Below, piece after piece: positions 34,025-43,165 of a stretch of DNA of 64,000 nucleotides. The translations under genes were made by a program, and so were the position numbers. Below the pieces are notes generated by a model. That model was not told where the DNA came from and made no database searches. It saw only the letters and a list, made by a program, of their open reading frames with translations. This stretch comes from Aureliella sp046290675 (GTDB lineage: Bacteria > Planctomycetota > Planctomycetia > Pirellulales > Pirellulaceae), in assembly GCA_046290675.1 (NCBI GenBank), contig JBKAHA010000002.1, forward strand, positions 744,001 through 808,000. Reading direction: 5' to 3'. Every line of letters begins with the position of its first letter. Positions within the stretch are counted from its first letter, which is position 1.

Positions 34025-35950
34025 ATGACTCAAACTCAAGCTTCCCCCAAACTAAAAGTCTACGAGAACCAAGTTCTCCGCTGCACCATTGCGTTAGGTT
34101 CAAAGCTCGAAATTGGTAGGCAGCAACCTGACGAACCGCCGCCATACCATTACAACGAAGTCTCCTGTCGCTTGGTTGTTGCAGCCAAGGAAAACAAACG
34201 TTTCTCGCGCCAACATGTATTGATTGAACAAGTCGATGCGATTGAGGTTGAAGGATCGACTGCTCTGCAGCCTGTGTTTCGACTTTCCAACTTGAGCAAG
34301 AAGCGGACGGTCAAAGTCGAATCGACCATCATTCCACCGCAAGAATCGCGGCAGCTAGTGGCGCCAATGCTCCTGCTCTTAGAGGGCCTTGCGCTACGGA
34401 TCGAATGTGAGGAGGACGTGGAGTGGCAGTATTCGCAGCTTGGCCACCGAACCCTGCCGCCTCATCAATCAGGTTCAGCTGGGAACTTGGTGGAAACGAT
34501 CGGGCAGATGTTGGCCCACAAGGGTGTTCCTGACTCTGAAGTATTTCCGAACCTGTCGCGATGGCTCGCCGAAGCGATGGATCTGCTTCGTAGCGCCGCC
34601 GGAGCGAGTGATTACTATGACCAGGCGGTACACGCGATTTCTCGAATTGTCCATCTCGACTTGGCCATTACATTGCGACGTACCGCAGTTAGCTGGGAGG
34701 TGATCAGCAAGCAATGTGATGACAGCGTCGCTGACACGGGGCTGAGTCAGCTACCAAGCCAGACGATTCTGGAAAAGGTACTTGATACGAAAAGTACGGT
34801 GACGCAGCTTCCGCGTTCGGTACTGCCCGTAGCGAGCCTCGCCGGTGTCAGCGCACTGGTTGCTTCACCGATTCTTGATGCAAGTGGCGAAGTGATTGGT
34901 GCTCTCTATGGTGTGCGTTTTCAGAAAGAGCAGAGCACCCTGCCGCAGATTTCCGATTTGGAAGCCACGATGGTCGAGGTCATCGCGTGCGGCACGGCGG
35001 CTGGTATCGCCCGAGAGAAAGAGCAAGAGAAGGCGATCGCAGCTCGCGTCCGTTTTGAGCAGTTCTTTTCTCCCGAGCTCGCTCGTGAACTGGAGAGCAA
35101 TTCGAGTTGGCTTGAGGGAAGAGAGTGTGAGGTTAGCATTCTGTTTTGCGATGTTGTTCGCTTTAGCGCGATTAGCGGTCGGATCGGACCTAAGCTGACA
35201 GCAGAGTGGATCAGCGGTGTTATGGACACCCTTTCCGAGGTCGTCTTTGAGCATGACGGCGTCGTCGTGGACTACATCGGTGATGAGCTAATGGCGATGT
35301 GGGGAGCACCTAAGTCGCAACCCGATCATTTTATTCGAGCTGCGAAGGCATCGTTGGCAATGCATGACTCAGTGGCTGAGCTCAATCAAGCTTGGCGTGA
35401 GTTGATTGGTGAGCCGCTACAGTTTCGCATTGGGGTCTGTGCTGGGCTGGCAAACGTTGGCAACACAGGATCACGGCACAAATTCAAGTACGGTCCGCTC
35501 GGTTCTACCGTGAACGTAGCCAGTCGGCTTCAATCGGCTGCCAAGAGTTTCGGTGCAAAGACCCTGTGCAGCCGTTCGGGAGGCTGGACCAAAGAGGACG
35601 GTCGGCTGCTCAAAAACGCGGTAAATACCAGAGAGATTGGTGAGGTTCAGCTCGTCAATATTGGCGAGCCGGTTCTCGCACTCGAGCTGCTCGATGCATC
35701 ACGATACTCAAATGATTTAGCGGCAGCGTGCAGCGACATTCAATCCCGACTTCGCAAGGGAGAATTAGATGCGGCAGCTGGCCTACTCGATTCGGCTGCT
35801 CAGCAATTCCCCGATGACGGGTATATAGAGAAGCTGAAACTTCGCGTCGAGCAACTGCTGATTGCACGCGACGCAAAGCCCTTGAATGCGGGCACGCAGT
35901 CGGATAGTGAGATCCACTGGCCACAGTGCTGGAAGCTGGATTCAAAGTAG
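34025..35950 (+). CDS. FHA-GAF-class III nucleotidyl cyclase
   Basis: 641 residues, no membrane helix. The N-terminal FHA domain (about 1-135) has the phosphothreonine-binding pattern IGRQ ... RFSRQHVLIE ... RLSNLSKK. A GAF domain follows (about 190-325; LEKVLDTKSTVTQLPRSVLP, ALVASPILDASGEVIGALYG). The class III cyclase domain (about 365-555) has its metal aspartates in ILFCDVVRFSA and VDYIGDELMAMWG and the transition-state Asn/Arg in VNVASRL. The purine-selecting position, usually Asp or Thr before VN, reads GSTVN. A short helical tail follows. The enzyme should make cAMP or cGMP. Transcription is divergent from a membrane Ser/Thr kinase gene 190 bases away, whose phosphothreonines the FHA domain could bind. 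Confidence 0.9.
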   Translation: MTQTQASPKLKVYENQVLRCTIALGSKLEIGRQQPDEPPPYHYNEVSCRLVVAAKENKRFSRQHVLIEQVDAIEVEGSTALQPVFRLSNLSKKRTVKVESTIIPPQESRQLVAPMLLLLEGLALRIECEEDVEWQYSQLGHRTLPPHQSGSAGNLVETIGQMLAHKGVPDSEVFPNLSRWLAEAMDLLRSAAGASDYYDQAVHAISRIVHLDLAITLRRTAVSWEVISKQCDDSVADTGLSQLPSQTILEKVLDTKSTVTQLPRSVLPVASLAGVSALVASPILDASGEVIGALYGVRFQKEQSTLPQISDLEATMVEVIACGTAAGIAREKEQEKAIAARVRFEQFFSPELARELESNSSWLEGRECEVSILFCDVVRFSAISGRIGPKLTAEWISGVMDTLSEVVFEHDGVVVDYIGDELMAMWGAPKSQPDHFIRAAKASLAMHDSVAELNQAWRELIGEPLQFRIGVCAGLANVGNTGSRHKFKYGPLGSTVNVASRLQSAAKSFGAKTLCSRSGGWTKEDGRLLKNAVNTREIGEVQLVNIGEPVLALELLDASRYSNDLAAACSDIQSRLRKGELDAAAGLLDSAAQQFPDDGYIEKLKLRVEQLLIARDAKPLNAGTQSDSEIHWPQCWKLDSK

Positions 35951-35989
35951 TTCTGAGTGCCGGGAAATGGAGCTCTCGAATGGCTGGGG

Positions 35990-37477
35990 CTATCGTTTTC
36001 GGCCGAGGCGTTCGATCTCATCGAGCAGGCCAGCGAAGATGGATTCATCAGTAAACGGATTGGCGACCGTGGTTCGCAGCCAAGTCTCTCCATGTAGTAT
36101 TGTCTGCACGATGTAGTAGCGGCCTTCTGATTTTAGGCGTTCGCGAATAGCGGCGTTAAGTCTGTTGATCTCCTGTACGGCTCGATTTGCGTCTGGTGAT
36201 TCGGACTGACTATCGAGCTCAGGTGGAATGAACCTGAAGCAGACGATGTTGGTTTGAGGCTCAACGGCGATTTCGAAGTTCGATCTTGCCTTTATAAGTT
36301 CTGAAAATTGGTGGGTTAGGGATTGCAGGCGGTCAACGTTCGCTGCAAGTAGCTCTCTTCCGTGCACGGCCAACGTCGTAAATATTTTCGCGGACAGCAT
36401 CGTTTTGGTGCATTCAAATGTTCGCTTGGCCAAGTTGTATTGGTCCAGATCTCCACTTTCTCGAGAAAACAAGTAGTCGGCTTCGGTGGAGAAGGCGCGA
36501 AAGCTATCGTTGCCATCGCGGAATATCAGAGCACTGCTAAGTGCAGGCGTCATAAGCATTTTGTGGAAGTCGACGGTGACACTGTTCGCTTGTTCGATGC
36601 CCTGCAGGACACAACGATGGTTGTCAGAGAATGCAAGCGCAGCACCATGGGCCCCATCGACATGGAACCACAATTCGCGTTCGCGACAGAATTGAGCAAT
36701 CGCTTCCAGGTCGTCAAACGAGCCTGTGGATGTTGAGCAAGCGCTACCGACGACGGCGATCGGCTGAAGCTGAGAATCAATTGCACTCGAATAAAGTTCG
36801 GGGAGCCGCTCGGTGCACATTTGGAATCTCGCATTCGTAGGCACCAGTACGACGCCTTGCTCGCCCCAGCCCATTACTCTTACAGCTCGCTCGATACAGT
36901 AGTGTGCTTGCTCGGAAACGAGCACGCAGTATTTTCGGTTCGTGCCTTGCTTCCAGTCTTGATGGCCCGCCGCCGCTCTGGCTGCGAGCATGGCGGTCAA
37001 GTTCGATAGCGTTCCCCCGCTTGTCATGAAACCGTCGCATTCAGCTGGAAATCCGAATTGGTTACCGACGATACCGACTACCAATCGCTCCATGGCAGTG
37101 CCAGCCATGCCCATTTCGTAGACTCCCGAACCATTGTTCATAAAGTCACTAACGAATCCGGCTAAGGCCGAAGTTGGCAGCGGGCTGCAGATTTGGTGTC
37201 CCAAGTATTTAGGGTCACTGATTCGAACACTGCGTTGTAAGAGGGTTTCGAAAATGGATTCTGGTCCGAGCCCGCTGGCTAGCCTTGCCTCCCAGAAATT
37301 GACTTCTTCTTCAGGCGGGTGCCATGGGAGAGATTGGGAATGTTGGTTCGCGAGGCTCGCCTTAAGGTGGTCTGCGAGCATGTCGACGACGCGGTGCCCA
37401 AGATCTCGAAAGGACTCGGCGTCATAGGCCGCTTGGATCGATTCCATGCCAACTTTTAAATTACTGGTCGGTGGCAT
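35990..37477 (-). CDS. PLP-dependent group II amino-acid decarboxylase
   Basis: 495 residues from the ATG at 37477; an ATG at 37447 would remove the 17-base overlap with the upstream gene. The fold is that of aromatic-L-amino-acid, glutamate or 2,4-diaminobutyrate decarboxylases: DPKYLGHQICSPLPTSALAG, MTSGGTLSNLTAMLAAR (phosphate binding), VSEQAHYCIERAVRVMGWG, the cofactor Asp in HVDGAHGAALAF, and the Schiff-base lysine in VTVDFHKMLMTP. The residues around the C-terminal active site (LRTTVANPFTDES) are also present. The exact amino-acid substrate cannot be fixed by eye. It overlaps or abuts the DUF6807 gene upstream, so the two are probably co-transcribed. Confidence 0.85.
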   Translation of the reverse strand: MPPTSNLKVGMESIQAAYDAESFRDLGHRVVDMLADHLKASLANQHSQSLPWHPPEEEVNFWEARLASGLGPESIFETLLQRSVRISDPKYLGHQICSPLPTSALAGFVSDFMNNGSGVYEMGMAGTAMERLVVGIVGNQFGFPAECDGFMTSGGTLSNLTAMLAARAAAGHQDWKQGTNRKYCVLVSEQAHYCIERAVRVMGWGEQGVVLVPTNARFQMCTERLPELYSSAIDSQLQPIAVVGSACSTSTGSFDDLEAIAQFCRERELWFHVDGAHGAALAFSDNHRCVLQGIEQANSVTVDFHKMLMTPALSSALIFRDGNDSFRAFSTEADYLFSRESGDLDQYNLAKRTFECTKTMLSAKIFTTLAVHGRELLAANVDRLQSLTHQFSELIKARSNFEIAVEPQTNIVCFRFIPPELDSQSESPDANRAVQEINRLNAAIRERLKSEGRYYIVQTILHGETWLRTTVANPFTDESIFAGLLDEIERLGRKR

Positions 37478-38420
37478 AGTCTTCGTATAGTTTTGCGAGT
37501 GATTCCGCCGAGAGGTCGCCTCGATGGATGACGATTCGATAGCGAAGATGCCATGGAGCCTTTGGATCCAACGCAATCGGGTTACGACCTGGGTAGGCCG
37601 CGTTCTGCATGCTGTCCCGGGATCGCAGAATCCAACTGTGCTTTGGTTCCGGATTCTGGGGATGCGACATCATTGCGAAACCAGTGCGGTCGTTTGCGAT
37701 ATTGACCCAAGGACCTGCATCGATTGCATTCTTCGTTGGCTCAATACTCCCACCGGCCGCAGTGAACCGAAAGTCCTTCTCGAGCCGAATCCGCGGTGAA
37801 AAGCCACCGTATCCTTTCGAGTCAGCCGATCCGCCAATTTCGACTCCCTTAATGATGGCCTTGATGTGCAGGTCAAAGTCGACACAACGAAAATTGGGCT
37901 GCGCCGCATGGATCACGATTTTGGCTTTTTCGCGGACAAACGCGATGGGCTGCCCTTGATCGTCGATGTACTGCGGCGACTTCCAGTCCACTTCCGTGGT
38001 CAACGTCGCGAAACGATGTTGGCGAGTTGCTTCAAATCGGCGAACGTCCCATTGGAAATCCTTGCATAGCCAAGCATCACCAATTCGTTTGCCATCGATC
38101 ACTACCTGATGCCAGGTCCAGAAAATGCCACGGTGGTGGCCATGATCGACAGGGAAGTCTTCGGTGATCGAGTTTCCATCGAGATCGTACAAGGGATGGA
38201 TGTAGTGATTGCGAGGCCAGCGACCCTCCTTCGCTCGAACTGCTTTCTGGTAAGTAAGAACTGGGCGAACCCCCTCAACGATGGTGATTGCATCGCCGCT
38301 CTTTAGCGCGGCAAACGCCGCTTGATCTTGAGCGATGCCTTGTCCTGTGAGCAGGAGCCAAGCGAAGAGCCAAACGAAGACGAATTGCCGTGAATGGATT
38401 GCGTACGGTGTGACAGACAT
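37461..38420 (-). CDS. Exported DUF6807 (PmoA-family annotation) protein
   Basis: 319 residues. Residues 1-30 form a signal peptide (FVFVWLFAWLLLTGQGIAQ). The mature part is a beta-sandwich of the DUF6807 type common in planctomycetes, with the His-rich motif DFPVDHGHHRGIFWTWHQV and a late motif RDSMQNAAYPGRNPIALDP. It is often labelled PmoA, but this is not the particulate methane monooxygenase subunit; that name is misleading. It is likely to act on or bind sugars in the periplasm, based on the usual neighbours of the family. The decarboxylase gene follows directly. Confidence 0.8.
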   Translation of the reverse strand: MSVTPYAIHSRQFVFVWLFAWLLLTGQGIAQDQAAFAALKSGDAITIVEGVRPVLTYQKAVRAKEGRWPRNHYIHPLYDLDGNSITEDFPVDHGHHRGIFWTWHQVVIDGKRIGDAWLCKDFQWDVRRFEATRQHRFATLTTEVDWKSPQYIDDQGQPIAFVREKAKIVIHAAQPNFRCVDFDLHIKAIIKGVEIGGSADSKGYGGFSPRIRLEKDFRFTAAGGSIEPTKNAIDAGPWVNIANDRTGFAMMSHPQNPEPKHSWILRSRDSMQNAAYPGRNPIALDPKAPWHLRYRIVIHRGDLSAESLAKLYEDYATDQ

Positions 38421-38588
38421 GTCCAGAGCGGTTGAAGTTCAGGTGAGATGGTGGTTCAAGATTGTGAGTAACGCGTGGGGCCTCAGCTGGGCAGATTCAA
38501 TTCTGCTCCCTGGAAACGTAGATGGTTTCGATCTTGCGGATTTGACTGATGACGTGTGGGGCGTCTGTTCTAAGAGTATGATAGTGCC

Positions 38589-39149
38589 ATGAATAATGAA
38601 TCTCCACAATCGGAAGGCGGCGGCTTAGCCAGTAACCGCGACGTGGCCAATTCAGCTCACGCTGCAAACCGTGACACGATCAATGGAATGGGGAGTGATT
38701 CCGTCGCGGAACAGGCTGCTCTGAACGAGAGACGATTCTACGCGAGGGACGACGGCGGCGAGTCCGTGGATCCCCAAGTCCCCATAGACGAACGCGCACG
38801 TCGAAAGGCAAAGAGCTGGGTTGACGTCGCGATGAAGCAGCAGCTGCCACTGCAAACGGAGACGAGCTTTTTCATTCTGGTGAATATGCTCGATTTCTTT
38901 ATGACATTTATGCTGTTGAATTTCGGAGCGATTGAATCGAACCCGTTGGCGGACTTCTTTTATAAGAACTTTGGTTTCCGCGGCATGTTATTTTTCAAGC
39001 TGGCTTCGGTGGCTGTGATCTGCATACTCGCGCAACTGATTGCCAAGAAGAGTATGGCTCACGCCAGGTTCGTTTTGGTGGGAGGTAGTTGCATTGTTGG
39101 AGCGGTCGTGATCTACAGCGCCTGGCTCCTCCGTGGCATGATCAGCTAA
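38589..39149 (+). CDS. DUF5658-type small membrane protein
   Basis: 186 residues. About 95 hydrophilic, probably disordered residues precede three membrane helices (FFILVNMLDFFMTFMLLNFG, GMLFFKLASVAVICILAQLI, FVLVGGSCIVGAVVIYSAWL). The motif FGAIESNPLADFFYKNFGF between helices 1 and 2 is characteristic of DUF5658. No function is known for the family. It is convergent with pnp. Confidence 0.7.
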   Translation: MNNESPQSEGGGLASNRDVANSAHAANRDTINGMGSDSVAEQAALNERRFYARDDGGESVDPQVPIDERARRKAKSWVDVAMKQQLPLQTETSFFILVNMLDFFMTFMLLNFGAIESNPLADFFYKNFGFRGMLFFKLASVAVICILAQLIAKKSMAHARFVLVGGSCIVGAVVIYSAWLLRGMIS

Positions 39150-39200
39150 AGCTAGAGTCGCATCGTCCATGCTTTGGCAGGTCAGTGATTCTTGAGTTGC

Positions 39201-39239
39201 AAAAAAAAAGGCGGCCCCGAAGATTACTCCGAGGCCGCT
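39201..39239 (-). terminator. Rho-independent terminator of pnp
   Basis: On the minus strand GCGGCCTCGGA pairs with TTCGGGGCCGC (two G-T pairs) around a short loop, followed after C by nine T. It lies about 60 bases after the pnp stop. Confidence 0.88.
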
Positions 39240-39297
39240 TTGATTTATCACCGCAGTTTGGCGGACTTTTAGCTTCGCATTGGCACAACAGTGTTGC

Positions 39298-41631
39298 TTA
39301 GCGACGGTCTCGTCCGCCACCACCACTGCGTCCGCCACGGCCACCGCCGCTTCCACCGCGTCCACGGCCGCGGCCGCCACCGCCACCGCCGCCGCGGGAC
39401 TCGCTGTACCGTCCGCCTCGGTCACCGCGATCACGATCGCCGCCACGATCTCCTCGCTCGCCGCGCTCTGCTCGTTCTACGCGGATATCGTCGTCTTGGT
39501 CACCGCCTTCGCCCTCTTCCTCAGTTGCAAACTCGTCTTCGATGCCGAGCTCTTCCAAGGCACGTCGACGGCTGAGTTTGACGCGGTCTTGCTCATCGAT
39601 ATCGATGACCAGGACCTTCATCGGGTCGCCGACTTTGCAAATGTCATCCACGCTAGAAACGTAGCCGTTGGAAAGTTCGCTGATGTGCACCAAACCGTCA
39701 CGGCCAGGTAGGATTTCGACGAACGCACCAAAATCGCGGACGCTGCTGACGACACCATCGTAGATCTTGCCGATTTGCGCCGTAGCGGTGCAAGCTTCGA
39801 CTCGAGCCATGGCTTCCTTGGCTGCGTCACCCGTGCTGCCGCCAACAACGACAGTACCGTCGTCTTCGACATCAATGGTGGCGCCGGTTTCTTCTTGGAT
39901 CGCACGGATGTTCTTACCGCCAGGACCGATCAGCATGCCGATCTTATCGACGTCGATCTTGGTTCGGAGAAGTCGAGGAGCGTAACGGCTAGTCTCAGAG
40001 CGAGGTCGAGGGATCGCTGTGATCATCTTGCGGAGAATTTCCATTCTCGCTTCGCGAGCCTGCTTTAGAGTCGCACGCATGATCTCTTCGCTAATTCCAT
40101 CGATCTTCAAGTCCAGTTGGATACCGGTGATGCCTTCAGGGGTACCAGCAATCTTGAAGTCCATGTCGCCGAAGTGATCTTCGTCACCGAGAATATCGGT
40201 GAGCAAGACCCATCGCTCATCGCTGTCTTTCACAACGCCGATGCTAATGCCCGCTACTGGATTTAGTAGCGGCACGCCGGCCGCCATCAAACCGAGCGTG
40301 GCTCCACAAACGCTGGCCATCGATGAGGAGCCATTCGATTCGGTGATATCACTGATAACGCGGATCGTATAAGGGAATTCTTCCGCGTCAGGGATAACAG
40401 GTGCAACGGAGCGTTCGGCCAGGGCGCCGTGGCCGATCTCACGTCGACCGGGGCCGCGAATCGGGCGGCATTCACCGACGGAGTACGATGGGAAGTTGTA
40501 ATCCAGCATGAATTTCTTGCTGTATTCCTCGATCAACCCGTCGACACGCTGCTCATCGCGGCTCGTTCCGAGCGTTACGGTGACAAGCGACTGTGTTTCA
40601 CCCCGCTGAAATACGGCTGAGCCGTGAGTTCGTGGCAGAATGTCGGTTTCGCATTCGATGGCTCGCAGGCTAGTGTGATCGCGTCCATCAGGTCGAGTAC
40701 CAGAGAGGATCAATTCGCGGATGACCTCGTACTCGAGGTCATGCCAGGCAGTGGAGAAGTCATCACCCGAAACTGCACCTTCTGCGTCTGGGTCAGGGAT
40801 GATGGCCGCTTTAGCTTCTTCCTTCAGAGCACTCACGGCTTCTCCGCGAGCCGCTTTGCCAACCGTTTGCTTGGCTTCGCGATAACGGTCGTAGTAGCCC
40901 TCTCGGAGCTTGCTGAGGAGGCCGTTCTCTGGTTCTGGCTCAAATACAACCTTTTCGGGTTGGACCTTTTCAATCAGCTCACCAATGAGCTCGATGACTT
41001 GTTTGATGACCTCATGCGCGTACATGATGGCCTCTGCCATCTCGTTCTCGGGCATTTCCTGAGCAAAACCTTCGATCATCAGGATCGACTTGTCGCTACC
41101 GGAAACAATGAGATCCAGTTCGCTTTCTTCCAGTTGTTCTGCAGTTGGAAATGCGACTAGTTCTCCGTCAATCTTGGCTAGACGTACGGATGCCAACGGG
41201 CCTTGGAATGGTAGCGAGCTTACGCCCAGCGCGGCCGCAGCACCGTTCATAGCCAGCACGTCGCCATCATTTTGAAGGTCGCTACTGACGACCATACTTT
41301 GAATTTGAACTTCGTCGTTGAAGCCCTTGGGGAACAGTGGGCGAATTGGGCGATCCATGAGACGACTGGTCAGCGTCTCTTTCATCGTGGGGCGACCTTC
41401 GCGCTTTAAGAAACCACCGGGGAACTTCCCTGCGGCAGCAAGTCGCTCACGATAGTCGCATGTTAGGGGGAAGAAATCGGTACCTGGCCGAGATGGGCCA
41501 GTTGCACAGGCGGTAAATACCACGGTATCACCGTACTGAACCAAAACGGCTCCAGCCGCCTGTTTGGCGAGCTGCCCCGTTTCGATCGACATGACTTGGG
41601 CGCCAATTTGTTTCTCTACTCTTACTTTCAC
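39298..41631 (-). CDS. pnp: Polyribonucleotide nucleotidyltransferase (PNPase)
   Basis: 777 residues. Two RNase PH domains (first: VEKQIGAQVMSIETGQLAKQ; second: SGTRPDGRDHTSLRAIECET and FPSYSVGECRPIRGPGRREI) flank a helical domain. They are followed by the KH domain (DVDKIGMLIGPGGKNIRAIQ) and the S1 domain (VVSSVRDFGAFVEILPGRDG). The enzyme degrades RNA from the 3' end with phosphate. After the S1 domain comes an extended acidic and then Arg/Gly-rich tail of about 75 residues (RGERGDRGGDRDRGD and similar), longer than in E. coli, suited to binding RNA or protein partners. It follows rpsO on the same strand, the classic rpsO-pnp order. A terminator follows the gene. Confidence 0.97.
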   Translation of the reverse strand: MKVRVEKQIGAQVMSIETGQLAKQAAGAVLVQYGDTVVFTACATGPSRPGTDFFPLTCDYRERLAAAGKFPGGFLKREGRPTMKETLTSRLMDRPIRPLFPKGFNDEVQIQSMVVSSDLQNDGDVLAMNGAAAALGVSSLPFQGPLASVRLAKIDGELVAFPTAEQLEESELDLIVSGSDKSILMIEGFAQEMPENEMAEAIMYAHEVIKQVIELIGELIEKVQPEKVVFEPEPENGLLSKLREGYYDRYREAKQTVGKAARGEAVSALKEEAKAAIIPDPDAEGAVSGDDFSTAWHDLEYEVIRELILSGTRPDGRDHTSLRAIECETDILPRTHGSAVFQRGETQSLVTVTLGTSRDEQRVDGLIEEYSKKFMLDYNFPSYSVGECRPIRGPGRREIGHGALAERSVAPVIPDAEEFPYTIRVISDITESNGSSSMASVCGATLGLMAAGVPLLNPVAGISIGVVKDSDERWVLLTDILGDEDHFGDMDFKIAGTPEGITGIQLDLKIDGISEEIMRATLKQAREARMEILRKMITAIPRPRSETSRYAPRLLRTKIDVDKIGMLIGPGGKNIRAIQEETGATIDVEDDGTVVVGGSTGDAAKEAMARVEACTATAQIGKIYDGVVSSVRDFGAFVEILPGRDGLVHISELSNGYVSSVDDICKVGDPMKVLVIDIDEQDRVKLSRRRALEELGIEDEFATEEEGEGGDQDDDIRVERAERGERGDRGGDRDRGDRGGRYSESRGGGGGGGRGRGRGGSGGGRGGRSGGGGRDRR

Positions 41632-42086
41632 TTCAGTTCATCCTATCCATTACAAACATCAATTGATTGCTCGCGCCTTGCATGACATGTTGGCGGAAGC
41701 AGTTCGGCCTAGCATCAGGCCGCTCGCAGCAAAAGAAACCGGTAAAAAGTCTTCCGGTGCAAAAGAGGCATCGCGCCAGCATTCTGGCCCGAATCATATT
41801 CGAATGTACGAACTCATTCACCCACAGGAAATGGTCTGATTCGACATTGGAGTGGCGATCAAGCCACCACTCACAAACTGTCTTGGGGCGAGTCCTTCGC
41901 CAAACCTCAAGATCAACAGGATAGAGACACGAGACCTAGCATCGTCTCATAACTGAGACTTAATAGGCTGAGGGGCGTTCTCTGCAACGGGCGATGTCGC
42001 AAAACATCGGGTATTGCCTTAAAGACAAGCCACCTCAAGTTGACGGGTGGCCTGAGCGACCCGACTTCAAGAATGTCAGGTGTTCG
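41632..42086 (-). promoter_or_regulatory. rpsO-pnp intergenic region with hairpins
   Basis: 455 bases in the rpsO-to-pnp direction. It contains a stem GAGTGG/CCACTC (41850-41872, with a competing GTGGC/GCCAC pairing) and other dyads. In enterobacteria the equivalent region holds the pnp promoter and the RNase III site through which PNPase controls itself; a similar role here is inference. No gene was recognised. Confidence 0.4.
42029..42051 (-). terminator. Hairpin after rpsO
   Basis: GCCACC (42029-42034) pairs with GGTGGC (42046-42051); on the minus strand it is followed by a moderately T-rich TTGTCTTT. It is a weak or partial terminator about 40 bases after rpsO. Confidence 0.5.
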
Positions 42087-42356
42087 CTATTTACGAATAC
42101 CGAGTCGACCAATCAGATCCAAGTAGCCTTGAGGATCGTTCGAACGCACGTAATCCAACAAGCCCCGACGCTTGCTGACCATCCGTAGGAGGCCACGTCG
42201 GCTAGCGTAGTCTTTCTTGTTACTACGCATGTGCTCAGTCAGGTGGTTGATTCTCTTCGTTAGAATCGCAATCTGTACCGCAGAGGAGCCTGTGTCGCTA
42301 TCAGAGGTTCGATATTCCTCGATTGCCTGCTTCTTAAGTTCTTTCGTGGTCGTCAT
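42087..42356 (-). CDS. rpsO: 30S ribosomal protein S15
   Basis: 89 residues, full length. Characteristic segments are DTGSSAVQIAILTKRINHLT, HMRSNKKDYASRRGLLRMV and KRRGLLDYVRSNDPQGYLDL. S15 binds 16S rRNA early in assembly of the central domain. It is followed by pnp. Confidence 0.98.
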   Translation of the reverse strand: MTTTKELKKQAIEEYRTSDSDTGSSAVQIAILTKRINHLTEHMRSNKKDYASRRGLLRMVSKRRGLLDYVRSNDPQGYLDLIGRLGIRK

Positions 42357-43165
42357 TCTTATTTCGTAACTCTGTTAGCTTGAATCAAACAGCCCCGTTC
42401 CGCCTCCTTCTTTCTGAGGCCGGATGACAACTAATCGCTAATCCTGAGGCCAACCAAGTTCAGCTTTGGCGATCTGGGACCTTAGCCCGCAAACCCTTAG
42501 CGTACGGTTTTCTTCTCAGTTTCTTTTGTCTGCAAGCCGTAATAGTACCGGATCAAGACTCTGCCGCAAGCTCAGATTCCCCAACTAGCACTGGGCAAGT
42601 GCAGCCGGCCTGCGCAGGCTGTAATCTGGTTCCGCCTCGGTTGCGCTTCAGTCGCCTTCGGGCGTCTTTGGCTACGATCAACGGGATTGTGCGGGTTGCG
42701 AACTCAATACCATGTCTATGGCAGTTTCGTCTGCCGGTACTAGCAAGGATCACCGCAGGGCACGAAGCACTCACTGGCGTGTTTCATCGGAAATGAGCCA
42801 TTGAATCAGCGCCAAATGCCATCGCGAAGACGCGCTTGAATCCGGCTTGCCTTAGGCGGAGCCCTTTGCAGCAGCGAATATGGCTAGATTTTCGGTCCTT
42901 GATACGTGAAACTGCAGCAATTCTCAGCCTCGTCGTCGCGGCGGCTGCTGAAATCAGTCCCAAGAGCCAAATTCCCATGCATACCAACCTGATCGCGTTC
43001 GAATAGCGGGTCCTCGCGTTCCGGGCGGTTGGCCCCTATTTGGGGGCGATTGCGGAGAGTCTGACGCGATCGGACAGCAGATCGAAGCGAAATAGTACCT
43101 ATCGATAGACGCCGGGCTCGCCAATACACGGGGGGCCGAATTAAATCACTCAACCTGAGATTGTC
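42357..43165. other. Non-coding region between divergent rpsO and the EamA-like gene
   Basis: About 810 bases with no recognised gene on either strand. It must contain the rpsO promoter. A 10-bp palindrome CCTGCGCAGG lies near 42610. Nothing else convincing was seen. Confidence 0.45.

Noticed and set aside
37461..38420. Particulate methane monooxygenase subunit suggested by the PmoA label
   Set aside because: There are no membrane helices beyond the signal peptide and no copper-site motifs; it is the exported DUF6807 family.
39298..39480. GC-rich short repeats at the 3' end of pnp, resembling a repeat array
   Set aside because: They are codons of the Arg/Gly-rich protein tail (RGGRG-like units), not a CRISPR or DNA-level repeat.
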